Source of the DNA: Schistocerca nitens
Lineage: Eukaryota > Arthropoda > Insecta > Orthoptera > Acrididae
Assembly (NCBI RefSeq): GCF_023898315.1
Contig: NC_064619.1
Span: forward strand, 483,889,376 to 483,953,375
Length of the DNA: 64,000 nucleotides
Reading direction: 5' to 3'
Below are positions 11,294 through 22,331 of this stretch, piece after piece. The notes under the pieces were generated by a model. That model was not told where the DNA came from. It saw nothing but the letters and a program-made list of their open reading frames with translations, and did not search any database. Both the position numbers and the translations under genes were made by a program. The stretch's first letter is position 1. Every line of letters starts with the position of its first letter.

Positions 11294-11672
11294 ACGTCCT
11301 AGCATCAGATTGTACGTATGCCTGCGAGAGAGCTATCATCAAGGCTTAGGGTGCGCCAACACCATATTGAATTCCAGCATTACCGATGGGGGCGCCACGA
11401 AACTGTACGTCATTTTCAGCCAGGTGTCCGGATACTTTTCAACACATATTGTACAACGCGGCGGCAGAAGGCCTTAGGCGCTCATCAATGTATCCGCGCG
11501 TTCGCTATCGGCGTCTGTTGGAAACGTGCGTTTCCGTTACCAACTGCCAAACGCCGATTTGCACCACGAATTGAATTCACTAAAGTCGTTTTATCTGCAT
11601 AAAATGTTCTGTTTTGGGCTAAAGGTAGTGTTCAAAGAAATTAACAACAAAAGTTTGTGTGTGCAATTTTTC

Positions 11673-11865
11673 AGCCGGCCGCGGTGGCCGTGCGGTTCTA
11701 GGCGCTCCAGTCCGGAGCCGCGCTGCTGCTACGGTCGCAGGTTCGAATCCTGCCTCGGGCATGGATGTGTGTGATGTCCTTAGGTTAGGTAGGTTTAAGT
11801 AGTTCTAAGTTCTAGGGGACTGATGACCACAGCAGTTGAGTCCCATAGTGCTCAGAGCCATTTTT
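11673..11865 (+). mobile_element. tRNA-derived SINE (main family)
   Basis: Full-length plus-strand copy: GCCGGCCGCGGTGGCCG head, box B GGTTCGAATCC at about 11741, the conserved body (GATGTCCTTAGGTTAG, then AAGTAGTTCTAAG) and the GCTCAGAGCCATTTT tail. The 11-bp direct repeat TGCAATTTTTC flanks it (11662 and 11866). Confidence 0.93.
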
Positions 11866-12500
11866 TGCAATTTTTCCTAGATTCTAGTTGTTACTCTGAG
11901 ATAAATAAAGCAATGTAAGGAAGACTGTGGCACGAGTGCTGAAGTACATGTCGTTACCAGGAGGTGGTCAGCCTGTCGGTAATCAGACTGTCGGCAGCGT
12001 TGACTGACTGTGCATGGTAGTGAGCAGGAAGCAAGTCTGCATGGCAGGTGAGAAAACAATAGACCCATGATTATGTCCCATGCTGGAGTGGACCTAAAGC
12101 AATAGCAGCAATTTCTCTAACTGACTGTCATTATACTAACAAGTAAAGATTTACGCTACCTCCGAGCTGCGGTCCACCTGCCTTACATCACGATTATCAG
12201 CAAAGTATTTCTCATGAATCCCCCACTAGGAGGATCTGTCTCTCAACGTTCTGAAAAATTTCCTTTACGCATTTCCATCCATATCATTAACTAGCTAAAT
12301 TTCTTTGTCTCACCAACTGAATTATTGCACAGTAATTTGCGTAGCCGTTGCATAACATCCAATTTTATCTCGCTAAAAGTTCATATACACACAAAAAAGT
12401 GACCCTGTGGAAGCATTCCAATATTATCACGAGGTACGTTTTGACTTCACTCGCCGCTTCTCTCCAATTTTGCAACACTGTTTTCTTTCTTTTTGTAATG

Positions 12501-12538
12501 GTGACCTTTTTCAGTCTGAGTAGCAGATCATCTTCAGA
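12501..12538 (-). ncRNA. hammerhead-like motif, possible Penelope-like tail
   Basis: On the minus strand CTGAAGA is followed by a UCUG/CAGA stem and then TGAAA, the same order as the motifs at 17.3, 19.4 and 19.6 kb. The stem is short and no palindromic stem III is obvious. This is a weak call based on resemblance to the other sites. Confidence 0.3.
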
Positions 12539-14248
12539 TCTACAGCTGAAAGGTACAGTTTGTCATTACTAGTAAGAATATAGCAAGCTCCTTCTTGCAG
12601 CATTAGATACGAAGATAATCTGATAAATGGTTATCTAACATAATGTCTACGTAAGTAAATTATCCTACTTTTATTTCAGTGTACAACACACTTAATGTTT
12701 GAATATTATATTATACATGTGAGACAGTTACTTTATGGACCACAAATTCCATGTTACACTCCAACACGGAGTCGGATATTGCACAAAAAGCACACTTTTA
12801 ACTGCTAAACTCCTTTATATTTTCATGCGATGAAATGTGACTAGCCTGAGATATGTACGCCCTTTATAAATAAAGGTAGAAGCCTCCATCCATAAACATG
12901 CCAATTTCAGAAAATTTTTACGGTTTTCAGCGTGTTTCATTAATTTGCCAGTTTAAGTAAGTGTCAAATATTCAGCTGTCAATGGTTCTATAAACAATGT
13001 CTATTTCATCATCTAACTTCAGCTATGACCTTCCATCAAAATCTGTGCAAAGTTTCACCTTCCAACGGCCTACAGCTAGGTCAAGAAGGAATATTAAGTC
13101 ATTGGAGACAGAAACCACGCTCGAGTTAAACACGAACCTGTATTTTCACACAAACCGTCATTTATCTTAAATGATTCAGGTAAACGTAAATCACAGTTGC
13201 CTTGTCCCTCACGAATAACAAAGGTCCTTAAACACAGCAAAAACTCGCCTACATTATGGGCTCAAGTAGTGAACTCCGATCAACTGATCCTCATCGTATA
13301 TTTTTCGTGCAGATCCGTTGGCCGTATTATACGGAATTTAAAAAAGTAAGGATAATACTTTTCGGGGATACCGAGAACGTTACAAATGAAAAGAGTTATA
13401 TGGAATTTCGATTCAAGACTGACATCTTGTAGTCAGAAATAGGTTACGTATTGAAGTAGAAGTTGCAGTCATGAACTGGAGCCTAAGGCTGAATGGAAGT
13501 GAAGCACATACTGAGACTTCAAGCGGTCTGCTGCAAGGCCATACACAGAATTAAAATGCATAAAGATCGAAATGAAAAGACATTACTCGGATACAAAAGA
13601 GGACTACGAAATATAGCGGGAGATTGGCAATAGTCGACAAAGCGAATCCGGGCGTGGTGATCTGATGACGCAGAGAGCAATAAGTTACGAGATTAGATAG
13701 AGATGAACAGATCAGCATGTGAAAAGCGAGATGAAGCATCGAAGAAGAGCGCCACTAATATTGAAAAGAGAAAAAAGAAGTTACCGTGTCCAGAAACTGG
13801 ATTTACTGTTCTCATAGTGGCGAAAGAAGTCTAATTAGCCAGACGTTATGTCCACGTTATACCTACACAAATCTAATTTTTTGTGGTGCTCTAATAGTTA
13901 CAGGTTATTTTGCTTCTTTCTACTATAAGCTAGGAATGTTAGAGCTCCGAGTAATCTTCGGTAGAAGCGCATCAGCAGTTATACAGATGATCTACAACTT
14001 ACGGTAAGATGGGTGTTGCACTGAAAATACCACGCTGAGACACTTCGTGTAATTTTCTTCGGGTAGAATCTTAGTAAAATCAGTTATTATTGTCAGAACA
14101 ATGACAAATTCCAAGAGAAATACAAGAAATAAAATCTTCAATGTCATTCAGTTGAGAATGAATGGAGAGTTTCTCTTGTGCGACCAAAGACAGACTTACA
14201 AAATAACCGACCTCGTAGTATCGAAACATAAACCTATTGAGCTGTTTG

Positions 14249-14526
14249 TGGTATCCAGTTTGGTCGTCCTTGAAATGTCCAATGACTTTCTGAAAACTGC
14301 GGAATAAACTCGCTACAGCTTCCAGATATACCAACCAAAGTGAAATCGTGTTGTTTATAGGAATGGAACAGTATGTCTCGTCAACAAGACAAAAACGTGG
14401 TACATAGTTGTTACGTTCAAGAAGTTAGTGGTATCCATTTTGGTGAATAGACATATTGTCCTTGGAATGTCCAATGACTTTCTGAAAACTGTAGAATAAA
14501 CTCGCTACAGCTTTCACCAGATACTG
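14249..14526 (+). repeat. direct duplication, 180-bp offset
   Basis: TGGTATCCA...TGTCCAATGACTTTCTGAA...AATAAACTCGCTACAGC occurs at about 14249-14326 and again at about 14429-14526 with small differences and a short insertion in the second copy. No function is apparent. Confidence 0.75.
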
Positions 14527-15331
14527 TCGATTCATCACGCCTCCTCCGCATTGTTCAGCAGCAATCTTCGGCTGTCACGCTTTTAATTATCGAAAGTGAA
14601 ATCTATTATTACGCCAACAGATTATAACTGTTTTTGTCAGATATACTCACGTATGCAAAACATACGGGCAAATTTAATTAAGAATTTAATTTGCTATATG
14701 AAAGAAGTGGTAATTGAACGTGTCGCTTGTGGACTGATTCAATCTGCTCCCGCACTGTGGACGCCTCGCTTCGGTCCCCCAGAACAAGTTTAATTATAGT
14801 GTCTCGTTAGGCGGTATCAGTCGACGTCTTATCACGTTTCTTTCAGCGTAATTGAAACAAACGTTGTGTGAAAGATGCCCACAGAAGGTGTTTTATGAAT
14901 CTTGCTCTCCGATCAGTAATAACGATCTGAAGGCATTAATCAGGCTGCTGTGATCGATTGCGTAATTAGTGGTTCACGACCAAACAGCTATTTCGGCGAA
15001 ATAGCCACAAATTTATCATCCTTTGTCTTCTCGAAACTGGTGCCGTTTACCGTGTCTTTCTCTTGACATTTACTGTGAAATGACGCAGGCTTTCTGAGAT
15101 GTAGCTACACAGTCACAACTACGACAGTAATCTCTTTGGATTTTGAAAGAAATTCGAGAAAAACTCTATCCACATCTCTCTTAATTTACGCATATTTCTT
15201 ATACATTTTACAGATTCTGTGTCAGAATTTAATTACTGTAGACTACCGCTCCCCGTAAATTTAGTAACTGGCTGTTATTAGACGTAAGGCGAGAATGACA
15301 ACATATCTCCAGACCACATCAACACGTACAA

Positions 15332-15519
15332 ATGGCTCTGAGCACTATGGGACTTAACTTCTAAGGTCATCAGTCCCCTAGAACTTAGAACTACTTAAAC
15401 CTAACCAACCTAAGGACATCACACACATCCATGCCCGAGGCAGGATTCGAACCTGCGACCGTAGCGGCCGCGCGGTTCCAGACTGTAGCGCCTTTAACCG
15501 CTTGGCCACCACGGCCGGC
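15332..15519 (-). mobile_element. tRNA-derived SINE (main family)
   Basis: Minus-strand full copy with a perfect 15-bp target duplication, CATCAACACGTACAA, at 15317-15331 and 15520-15534. Box B reads GGATTCGAACCTGCG on the plus strand. Head and tail are intact, which suggests a fairly young insertion. Confidence 0.95.
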
Positions 15520-15689
15520 CATCAACACGTACAACCTGCACAAAAAAGGCATACAGTAACCTGTAACAAATTCACGCATTAAATAAGAAACATATTTAAA
15601 AAAAGTATGGCATATACATTTCTTACAAAACAAACAACGCAATGTAAAACCACATCCCGAAACTGAAGTCAAAACCCGCCAGATATCAA

Positions 15690-15970
15690 AAATCTGATAT
15701 CTGTCGGCTCAGCTGCAGGGACCGTGAAAAAATGTAGAATGGGAAAAGTGGCAGAACACTTCAAACAAGATATGAAGAACATATCAGAGCACTGAAATAC
15801 AGTAGAAACCATCAAAAATTTGCAGACTAACAGCAGTGCCACAGACCAAGTACTACTGAAAACGATATGAACATCATAAGAATGAGTAAACACAGACACT
15901 TCTCCCGTTTCAAGAAAATTTCCGTATGCACAAAGCCTTAACGCAAAATTACAGTTACTCAATTACCAAA
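15690..15970 (+). mobile_element. Penelope-like element fragment, GIY-YIG endonuclease region
   Basis: A plus-strand reading gives SDICRLSC, then GKSGRTLQTRYEEHIRAL and HQKFAD, followed by ENDMNIIRMS. Gly-Lys-Ser-Gly-Arg, then tRY.EHirAl, then FAdH, is the order seen in the GIY-YIG nuclease domain that ends most Penelope-like retroelement proteins. The GIY block itself is diverged. It is a degraded fragment; no reverse transcriptase is visible upstream, and a SINE ends 150 bp before it. The nearby terminal-repeat-like palindrome at 17258-17820 may belong to the same kind of element. Confidence 0.6.
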
Positions 15971-16312
15971 TAAATATTGGGAACCAGGCACTGTATAAAA
16001 TAACTGAAGAAATCACATTAAAAAGCAAAGGGCATTTACCATTCTTCGCCCTCTTTCATTCAACTCCATCCCCCCCCCCCCCTCCCAGTCAGTTTCATTT
16101 CATTTCTTACCCCTAACCTTTTTCCTCCAACTCACTCTACTCACTCTCCATCATACTACTATGCGCTTACTGTCCACTCATCTCCCTTCCCCAGATACTT
16201 AGCACAAAATAAACTGCATCACTATAATTTCATTACTGTTACACAGTACAGAAGTATACAGTAACATAATTACATAGAATAACACATATGTAATTAACAA
16301 CAGAAAAATATA

Positions 16313-17138
16313 TACAAGGGTTGGAACTTTTACAGTGGCAACTATTTATTTACAGCTCGTGCAAAATAGATACGTTTTTCAAAGTTTTACTGACCTTCAA
16401 AGTAGTCACCAGCATTGAGAATTAAATGTTGCCAGGTGTGTGGAAGTCGTAGATTACTCTTAGCAATGCCAGTTGTGATGACAGTTCGAGCGCCGCCGTC
16501 TATTGCCCGACGAATTTGTAGCAGTTTTGAAGCGAATGCTGTGAAGTGTTTCCTTCAGTTTAGAAATCGAATTGAACTTAACGAGGGCTAAGTCAGGGGA
16601 GTGCAGTAGGTGGTATAACACTTAGCAGCCCCATCAGTCAAACAAATGAGTAACAGCTTAACTGTACGTGCTCGAGCACTGTCCTGCAAAATGATTTACA
16701 TTTTTGTAATACGACCTAAGACCAGCTTACAGACAGAAGTGATGACACTTCCTGCAGGACCTGACCATCATTTTGCAGGACAATGCTCAAGCACGTATAG
16801 TGCAAGCTGTTACTGATTTGTTTGATTGATGGAGCTGCTAAGTGCTATACCACCTACTGCACTACCCTTGTGAGTTCAACTCTGTTTCTAAACTGAAGAA
16901 AACACTTCACGCCATTCGTTTCAGAACTGCTACAAATTCGTCGGGCAATAGACCGCTCCGCTCGAACTGTCAACATAACTGGCACTGCTAAGAGTAACCT
17001 ACCACTTCCACATCGCTGGCAGTGGGTTATACACAATGCTGGTGACTACTCTGAAGGTCAGTTAAACTTTGAAACACGTATCTGTTGTGTACGAGCTGTG
17101 AATAAATAGTTGTCACTGTAAAAGTTCCAACCCTCGTA
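16313..17138. mobile_element. mariner-like fragments in head-to-head inverted arrangement
   Basis: The segment starts TACAAGGGTTGGAACTTTTA and ends with the inverted form ...AAAGTTCCAACCCTCGTA, flanked by TA. About 390 bp on each side (16313-16705 and 16755-17138) are inverted copies of each other, with roughly 15-20% differences. Each arm encodes the C-terminal half of a mariner transposase. On the plus strand of the right arm RRAIDRSARTVNITGTAKSN, LPHRWQWVIHNAGDY and an ILQDNAQAR-like block can be followed. The N-terminal half is absent. The structure resembles a mariner whose 5' half was replaced by an inverted copy of its 3' half, making a foldback element with giant ends. Confidence 0.8.
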
Positions 17139-17257
17139 TAAACATCAAAGAAACACTAGTGTCAATGTTGAAAACACTACAGAACACAATACACACTTAA
17201 AAGCAAGGAATTTTTTTGCGTAGAAATCCTCCACAGCACACACAGAAATATTTCTTT

Positions 17258-17820
17258 TGTAAATAAAAAACGCCTTCTCTTGCTGCACTGTATTTTATTT
17301 CTCCCAGACGCGTTTCGCCTTTTTTCACTTTAATGCGTCATCAGTGGGATAGTTCTCCACGTTTTTAGTTGGCATCTGCGTTTCTTGTCATCTAGTCACA
17401 TGCTGGACGTCGCACTACTGCCCTACTTACGAAACATAAGCGTGTTTTTATATTACGAACTTTTTCATCTCACTTTTCATCTTGTTTGCTCTTGTCATTG
17501 TGATGAACTATGAGTCTTCAGTCAGTGACTTCAAGACGTAGCTACTTTGTGTTCGATATTGTCCCATCCTGTCTGGTTTGTTAATTTGTTTGTTAAAGAA
17601 ACCAAACAGGGTGAGACACATCTGAACATAAAAACAAGCTTATGTTTCGTAAATAGAGCTGTAGTGCGACCTCCAGCATGTGACCAGATGAGAGATAACA
17701 CAGATACCAGCTCAAAATGCGGAGAACTATCCCAGTGACGATGCCAGAAAGTGAAAAAAGGCAAAACGTTTCTGGGAGAAACAAAACAGATTGCAGCAAG
17801 AGAAGGTGCTTTTTATTCAC
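17258..17820. repeat. inverted repeat with two Penelope-like ends bearing hammerhead-like motifs
   Basis: The left arm (about 17275-17460) and right arm (about 17630-17815) are inverted copies sharing AACATAAGC, GAACTATCCCA and CTGGGAGAAA. On the minus strand of the left arm, TCCCA-CTGATGA is followed by a loop region, GCGAAA, the palindrome ACGCGT, C and TGGGA. TCCCA pairs with TGGGA (stem I), and ACGCGT could pair between two molecules (stem III). That order matches type I hammerhead ribozymes reported in Penelope-like elements. Stem II is poor in this copy. The right-arm copy is more damaged (GTGACGATGCC...GGCAAAACG) but its GCC/GGC stem is better. Confidence 0.55.
17308..17349 (-). ncRNA. 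candidate hammerhead ribozyme-like core
   Basis: The core CTGATGA (17338-17344, minus), GAAA (near 17313-17316) and the palindrome ACGCGT (17308-17313) are ordered as in minimal hammerheads that work as dimers. Stem I is TCCCA/TGGGA. The weak point is stem II, where CGC and GGC do not pair cleanly next to the core. It is probably a decayed copy. Confidence 0.4.
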
Positions 17821-17829
17821 ACTGCAAAC

Positions 17830-18565
17830 ACTTAAAAGTTTCTGCAAAACACCGTAAAATTAGACCGCCAGTGTAAGTGCGTAAGGAAGACATAAACCAA
17901 AGACGTGCTAGCAGACGGAATTTCCTGTTGTAGGCGAAAAACCAAGCAAAAGGACCGCAAGTAAAAACCAACTGCTTTTCGAACTGGAAAACAAATCAAA
18001 CTCTAAAAAGCTTTAATTACAGACAACTGATTATGCTTTACTTCAATAAAATGAAACGTTTTTGGTGAGAAAAACACTCATTTTCTTGTAGTTGTAATGA
18101 CGGAACAAAAATACCCTCAGGAATTATAAAGCATCTCATATTTACTTACGATTAATGAGATTACTGGCGAATTGAAATTTACGTTATCTAAATGAACTTA
18201 TATAATTAGATTTCATGTTATTAAATTTAGTTTTTCTGAGTGGGTACAAACGTAAGAGAACTGTACGTGTGACATAGCCGATCAACGTAGTGCATATTTT
18301 ATGACAGAGGTCATAAATTCAGAAGAGCTGAAGCTCATGTTCTGTTCACCCATCCTCATTTAAGCTTCCCGTGCTATTCCTAAATCACTTCAGACAAGAT
18401 TTTTTCCACCATGGACGATCACGCGTCCTCTTCTCATTTAACACATGTGTGTATACTCATTTGTCGATAAATATGTGTGTGTTTTCCCTTTCTGTAAGCT
18501 TTAAATAAAACAGGATTACTTCGTATTAATCTTCCATGTTTAAGAAAAATGGAGAGATCTTCAGA
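17830..18565. other. unassigned AT-rich sequence
   Basis: No recognised gene or repeat. Confidence 0.4.
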
Positions 18566-18830
18566 GGATTTGTTGACCAGGAGAAAGCGTTTGACAACGC
18601 AAAGTGTTACAAAATGCTTCAAATTTTCAGAAAAACAGAAATTAAGGTAAACGGAAAGAAGACTAATATGCGATATGTAACCGACAAACACGAGACAATG
18701 CACATATAAGATAGAGAAGAAGTCTTTCGCTTTACTGCACCACCTGTACATCGAAGAAGCAATGACAAATAAAAGAAGGATTCAGGAGTGGGATTAAGAT
18801 TTAAGATGAAACGTTCATTGATGACATCAC
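18566..18830 (+). pseudogene. old RTE-like LINE reverse transcriptase relic
   Basis: The plus-strand reading GFVDQEKAFDNAKCYKMLQI matches RT motif A of RTE-type LINEs (compare FVDLEKAFDNV in the element at 45.4 kb). Frame changes follow, but HLYIEEAMTN and GIKI-like segments (about 18740-18800) correspond to the region between motifs B and C. The catalytic ADD motif is barely recognisable. It is a heavily decayed fragment, unlike the well-kept LINE at 45362. Confidence 0.55.
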
Positions 18831-18849
18831 AGGACCTGTTAAATGGAAT

Positions 18850-19382
18850 AGGCAGCTAATAAGTACAAAATCGAGCCAAGAAATCTCATTACTTGGAACG
18901 AAGCGTCACACTAGAAACTGTTATACATCTTCCATGAACGCACTGCTGGCGTTATTTCTGACGCGGCCAGTGAGTCTAAATCACTGTGAACAATGAACAC
19001 AGTTCACCGAGCAGAGAAATTAAATTACAGAAATTAAACTACATCAAAAAGAAAAAAAGAGAAGTGGAACGGCAGTACGACTTCACTTAAGTAACAATAT
19101 ACAAATACAGACAGCGATCAGGTTATACCTCTGAGGCATATTGGCGAGAAAGTTGGTTTAATTTGCATCGTATGTGAAGCTATTGATAGATTGAAGATTT
19201 TGTACAGTGAAAAGACGCTATTGCTTTTTCTAATTATTTGTTAAGTATAAATTTTATGTCGACATAGCTTGTTTTGTGACCTTGGTTTCTATATGCATTG
19301 TGAGCCGTACTACAAATAAAATAAACGTATTGATTGGCGACTCCATAGTGTCCTGTGCACTACGACCAGATAATGGGTATAC
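18850..19382. other. unassigned AT-rich sequence
   Basis: I see nothing recognisable. Confidence 0.35.
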
Positions 19383-19679
19383 TTGAAAGGAGAGACAGCA
19401 TTGGTCGTATATTTTTGTTTATTATCGCAAAATCGATTTTCGGTCACTTAGTGACCATCTTCAGTGCTGTAATATATAACTTAAATTAGTAAGCACTGGT
19501 GTCAATAAGCTTACGGCGATCACATACTGGAAGTCTATGTGATCGCCGTAAGTTTATTGACACCAGTGCTTACTAATTTAAGTTATATATTACAGCACTG
19601 AAGATGGTCACTAAGTGACCGAAAATCGATTTTGCGATAATAAACAAAAATATACGACCAATGCTGTCTCTCCTTTCAA
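19383..19679. repeat. near-perfect 297-bp palindrome with paired hammerhead-like motifs
   Basis: Left arm 19383-19526 and right arm 19536-19679 are 144 bp each, inverted, with one mismatch seen (near 19509), around a 9-base spacer CTGGAAGTC. Each arm carries the same motif. On the plus strand of the right arm: CTGAAGA (19598), T, then the perfect stem GGTCAC-TAA-GTGACC, then GAAA, then the palindrome AATCGATT, T, and TGCGATAATA. The last pairs with upstream TATTACAGCA in 8 of 10 positions. This is the element order of a type I hammerhead with a bulged stem I. The unpaired T after CTGAAGA is irregular. The arms likely derive from two Penelope-like tails inserted head to head. Confidence 0.7.
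19588..19645 (+). ncRNA. candidate hammerhead ribozyme-like motif (right arm)
   Basis: Stem I TATTACAGCA/TGCGATAATA has a two-base internal loop. The core is CTGAAGA, with N7 = A, which the consensus allows. Stem II GGTCAC/GTGACC is closed by TAA, and GAAA plus the self-complementary AATCGATT form the rest. The mirrored copy lies at about 19417-19474 on the minus strand. This is the best-formed example in the window. Confidence 0.5.
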
Positions 19680-19779
19680 AATAAACGTATCTCCTCGATG
19701 CAATGGCTCCCGATCAGCTTCCCAGCTCGGTTAAAGCGATCCTTTTAACAAACGGAAACAAGTGTGAGACAGTCTAAAA

Positions 19780-19975
19780 TGGTTCAAATGGCTCTGAGCA
19801 CTATGCGACTTAACTTCTGAGTTCATCAGTCACCTAGAACGTAGAACTACTTAAACCTAACTAACCTAAGGACATCACACACATCCATGCCCGAGGCAGG
19901 ATTCGAACCTGCGACCGTAGCGGTCGCTCGGCTCCAGACTGTAGCGCCTAGAACCGCACGGCCACTCCGGCCGGC
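19780..19975 (-). mobile_element. tRNA-derived SINE (main family)
   Basis: Full minus-strand copy between perfect 15-bp repeats TGAGACAGTCTAAAA (19765-19779 and 19976-19990). Confidence 0.95.
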
Positions 19976-19990
19976 TGAGACAGTCTAAAA

Positions 19991-22119
19991 CGTGACACAG
20001 TGTTCAGCGTTAGTAAGCTCGTTAACCCAATCCGTTGCCTGGACTACATGCGGCGGTTTCACAGGTACGGTGTAATCCACGGATTATTCTGTAATTCACA
20101 GTTAAGTGTTTCTCAGTGTATAACGGAAACGTGTTTATGTCAATCTTCCCTAACAACCTGTCACGGGAAAAGCCACACATATCACTAACGTGCCGTGAAA
20201 AAAGCTAATGTTACCCTCTGAGAGGATTTCGAATTTTGGCCGGCCGTATGTCTAATGCACAAAGGTATCAGACTATAATTTTGAATATGGTGAAATTAAC
20301 AGAAAAACTATACGGACTTTAAACCTTGGGAGTTAATGAAAGTGGTAAAATCGTAAGGGAATAGATATTGGCTACTGAAGTTACTTTCGTTGATATTTTC
20401 CTTTGAATCGCACACAGGATACAAACTGACACAGTGCACTCTGAACAGTGTGTAGCAGCAGTCACCAGTAACGCACACACCAGTGAATTATAAGAAGCAA
20501 ATTTGCACCATCTCATGCTAATGAAAGCTACACTCAAGATCGTTACTTAATCAAATACTGAAATGTTACTGCATGAAGTGCAGAACTAAATTTGGACATG
20601 AGGGGCTTTTACCTTAACTGACATGAAAAAAAAACCAAAATAAATATAAATAATATCATAAATACACTGTTTAAACTCCTCTACATACATCAGTTTTCCT
20701 TAGCAGCAGTAATAGTTCAATTTTCTTCCTAATGTGCGGAGAATATGATGGGAACCCGTAAACTAGTACAGTTTCACTAATAAAGCTGTGTGATTATTAC
20801 AGTAGAAAAGATTGATTCAAACACAGCTAATCATTCACTTCACTTGGAGTAGTTCATAATTTACTTTGCAACACAATAAAATTCAACCCTGAGCTTAATT
20901 AACTTCAAAAAAAGGAAACATTCACAATAGAAATCAAACCACACTATTTATGAAAATGAGCTTAACTTACTTGTCTTTTTTACCACCTGTGAAGCGGGTA
21001 TTTTAGACAATAATATCTACACAATCTTGCACTGTATTCCTACAAAACTATACTTTGCAATAAACTAAGGATACTTTAGCAAAATTCTATCTAACTTTAC
21101 TTTTGTGGTTTTTAACTTTAATTTTTACTACTCCTTTTACACTAGGCAAAAAACATCGCTTTAAAACACCTGAATACAAGGATTGTTCGTTTAAATTAGG
21201 ATACTCGGTTTTAGTAGCCCTTAGGTGAGGAGCCTGCATAGGCTCGTGATCAGGATAGAAAATATGGTGCTGGACACAAATTTGTTTCTGTGATTGTTAT
21301 TCAAATCACGCACAAATTTGTGGTATCGATAGCAACGATGCCACGGCGTAGGTGAAAGTTCATAAGTTGGCACTACGAGACACCGACGACAGCGCCCTCT
21401 AGCCGGCACAGTGGAGCTCTACGTCGCTCCGGATTCAGCCCATTTCATCAAGAGCAGACTGCCTGAAAACATCACTTCAGCTTCAGAGGATGTTGGCTTG
21501 CTATTGAGACTTTGTACTACTTACGACGGGTCTATGGCTTTGCTCATCATTGCAAAGTTATGTAGCCACTTTTAACTTGTTTTTGCCTATAGTAAACATC
21601 TATAATTCACACTACAGTACCGAGAGTTTTTCAGGTTTTCCTGCTCCTACTCACTTTCGTCATTCGGCCAACCTTTCAGTTTTCAGGAGCAGGCTCACGC
21701 GCCGCCTTCAAGGTGCGATACAAAAAAATTAACTGGTCCATGTCCATGTACATTACTGAATGTATGAAGTTAGTGAAGCAGTGGCGAAGATTGGTGGCAA
21801 GCGACATGGCGGCTAACTGTACTCACGGCTCTTGATTTGAGAATTCTCTATAAAACGTCTTCTTAGCGTCGGATTTTCACCATATTAGATCCATTCCTTA
21901 TTGCCGACAACTCCAAATAGCCAGATCCACATCCGAGGCAAATCCATTGTGAATCAGCTTGCAATTGCCGCTCTTAGCACCGTCGAAGTACACTGTGCTG
22001 CGGCTAGCCACATACTGCGTACCGTTCACACCAAGGAACAGCTCAGTTCGACCACCAAAACCGCCTTTTACATCGCACCATGTCACTTCTGTTGCGGCGA
22101 GACTTCCCTACATCTCTTA
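19991..22119. other. unassigned, AT-rich
   Basis: No supported gene. A minus-strand frame at 21898-22086 (FGGRTELFLGVNGTQYVASR near its middle, ending AIWSCRQ) reads like protein but matches nothing I know, and the next SINE starts just upstream of it. About 21370-21430 is GC-rich with CGCCCTCTAGCCGG. Both could be pieces of unrecognised mobile elements. Confidence 0.35.
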
Positions 22120-22130
22120 CAATACAAGTG

Positions 22131-22320
22131 TGTGGCCGTGCGGTTCTAGGCGCTACAGTCTGGAACCGAGCGACCGCTACGGTCGCAGGTTCGAATCCTG
22201 CGTCGGGCATGGATGTGTGTGATGTCCTTAGGTTAGTTAGGTTTAATTATTTCTAAGTTCCAGGCGACTGATGACCTCAGTAGTTAAGTCGCATAGTGCT
22301 CAGAGCCATTTGAACCAACC
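22131..22320 (+). mobile_element. tRNA-derived SINE (main family)
   Basis: Plus-strand copy lacking the first few GCCGGCC bases. It is flanked by perfect 11-bp repeats CAATACAAGTG (22120-22130 and 22321-22331). Confidence 0.94.
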
Positions 22321-22331
22321 CAATACAAGTG

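Larger units (their letters stand above)
10043..11453 (+). mobile_element. Tc1-like transposon with nested SINE
   Basis: The left end TACACTATGTGATCACAGG, with TATCCGGACAC just inside, is matched by the inverted right end (GTGTCCGGATA...CATATTGTA). Both are flanked by TA. The transposase runs on the plus strand. The element is about 1.2 kb once the SINE at 10381-10586 is removed, which is normal for Tc1. It is disrupted by several stops and frameshifts. Confidence 0.9.
11877..15316. other. unassigned AT-rich sequence with one possible Penelope-like tail and a local duplication
   Basis: No gene is recognised. A hammerhead-like motif lies at 12501-12538, listed separately. About 78 bp are directly duplicated with a 180-bp offset (from 14249 and 14429; shared TGTCCAATGACTTTCTGAA). 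Otherwise I see nothing supported. Confidence 0.4.

Noticed and set aside
21898-22086. Minus-strand frame with protein-like text (FGGRTELFLGVNGTQ)
   Set aside because: No family recognised, no splice signals and no support. Left as unassigned; it may be part of an unknown element.
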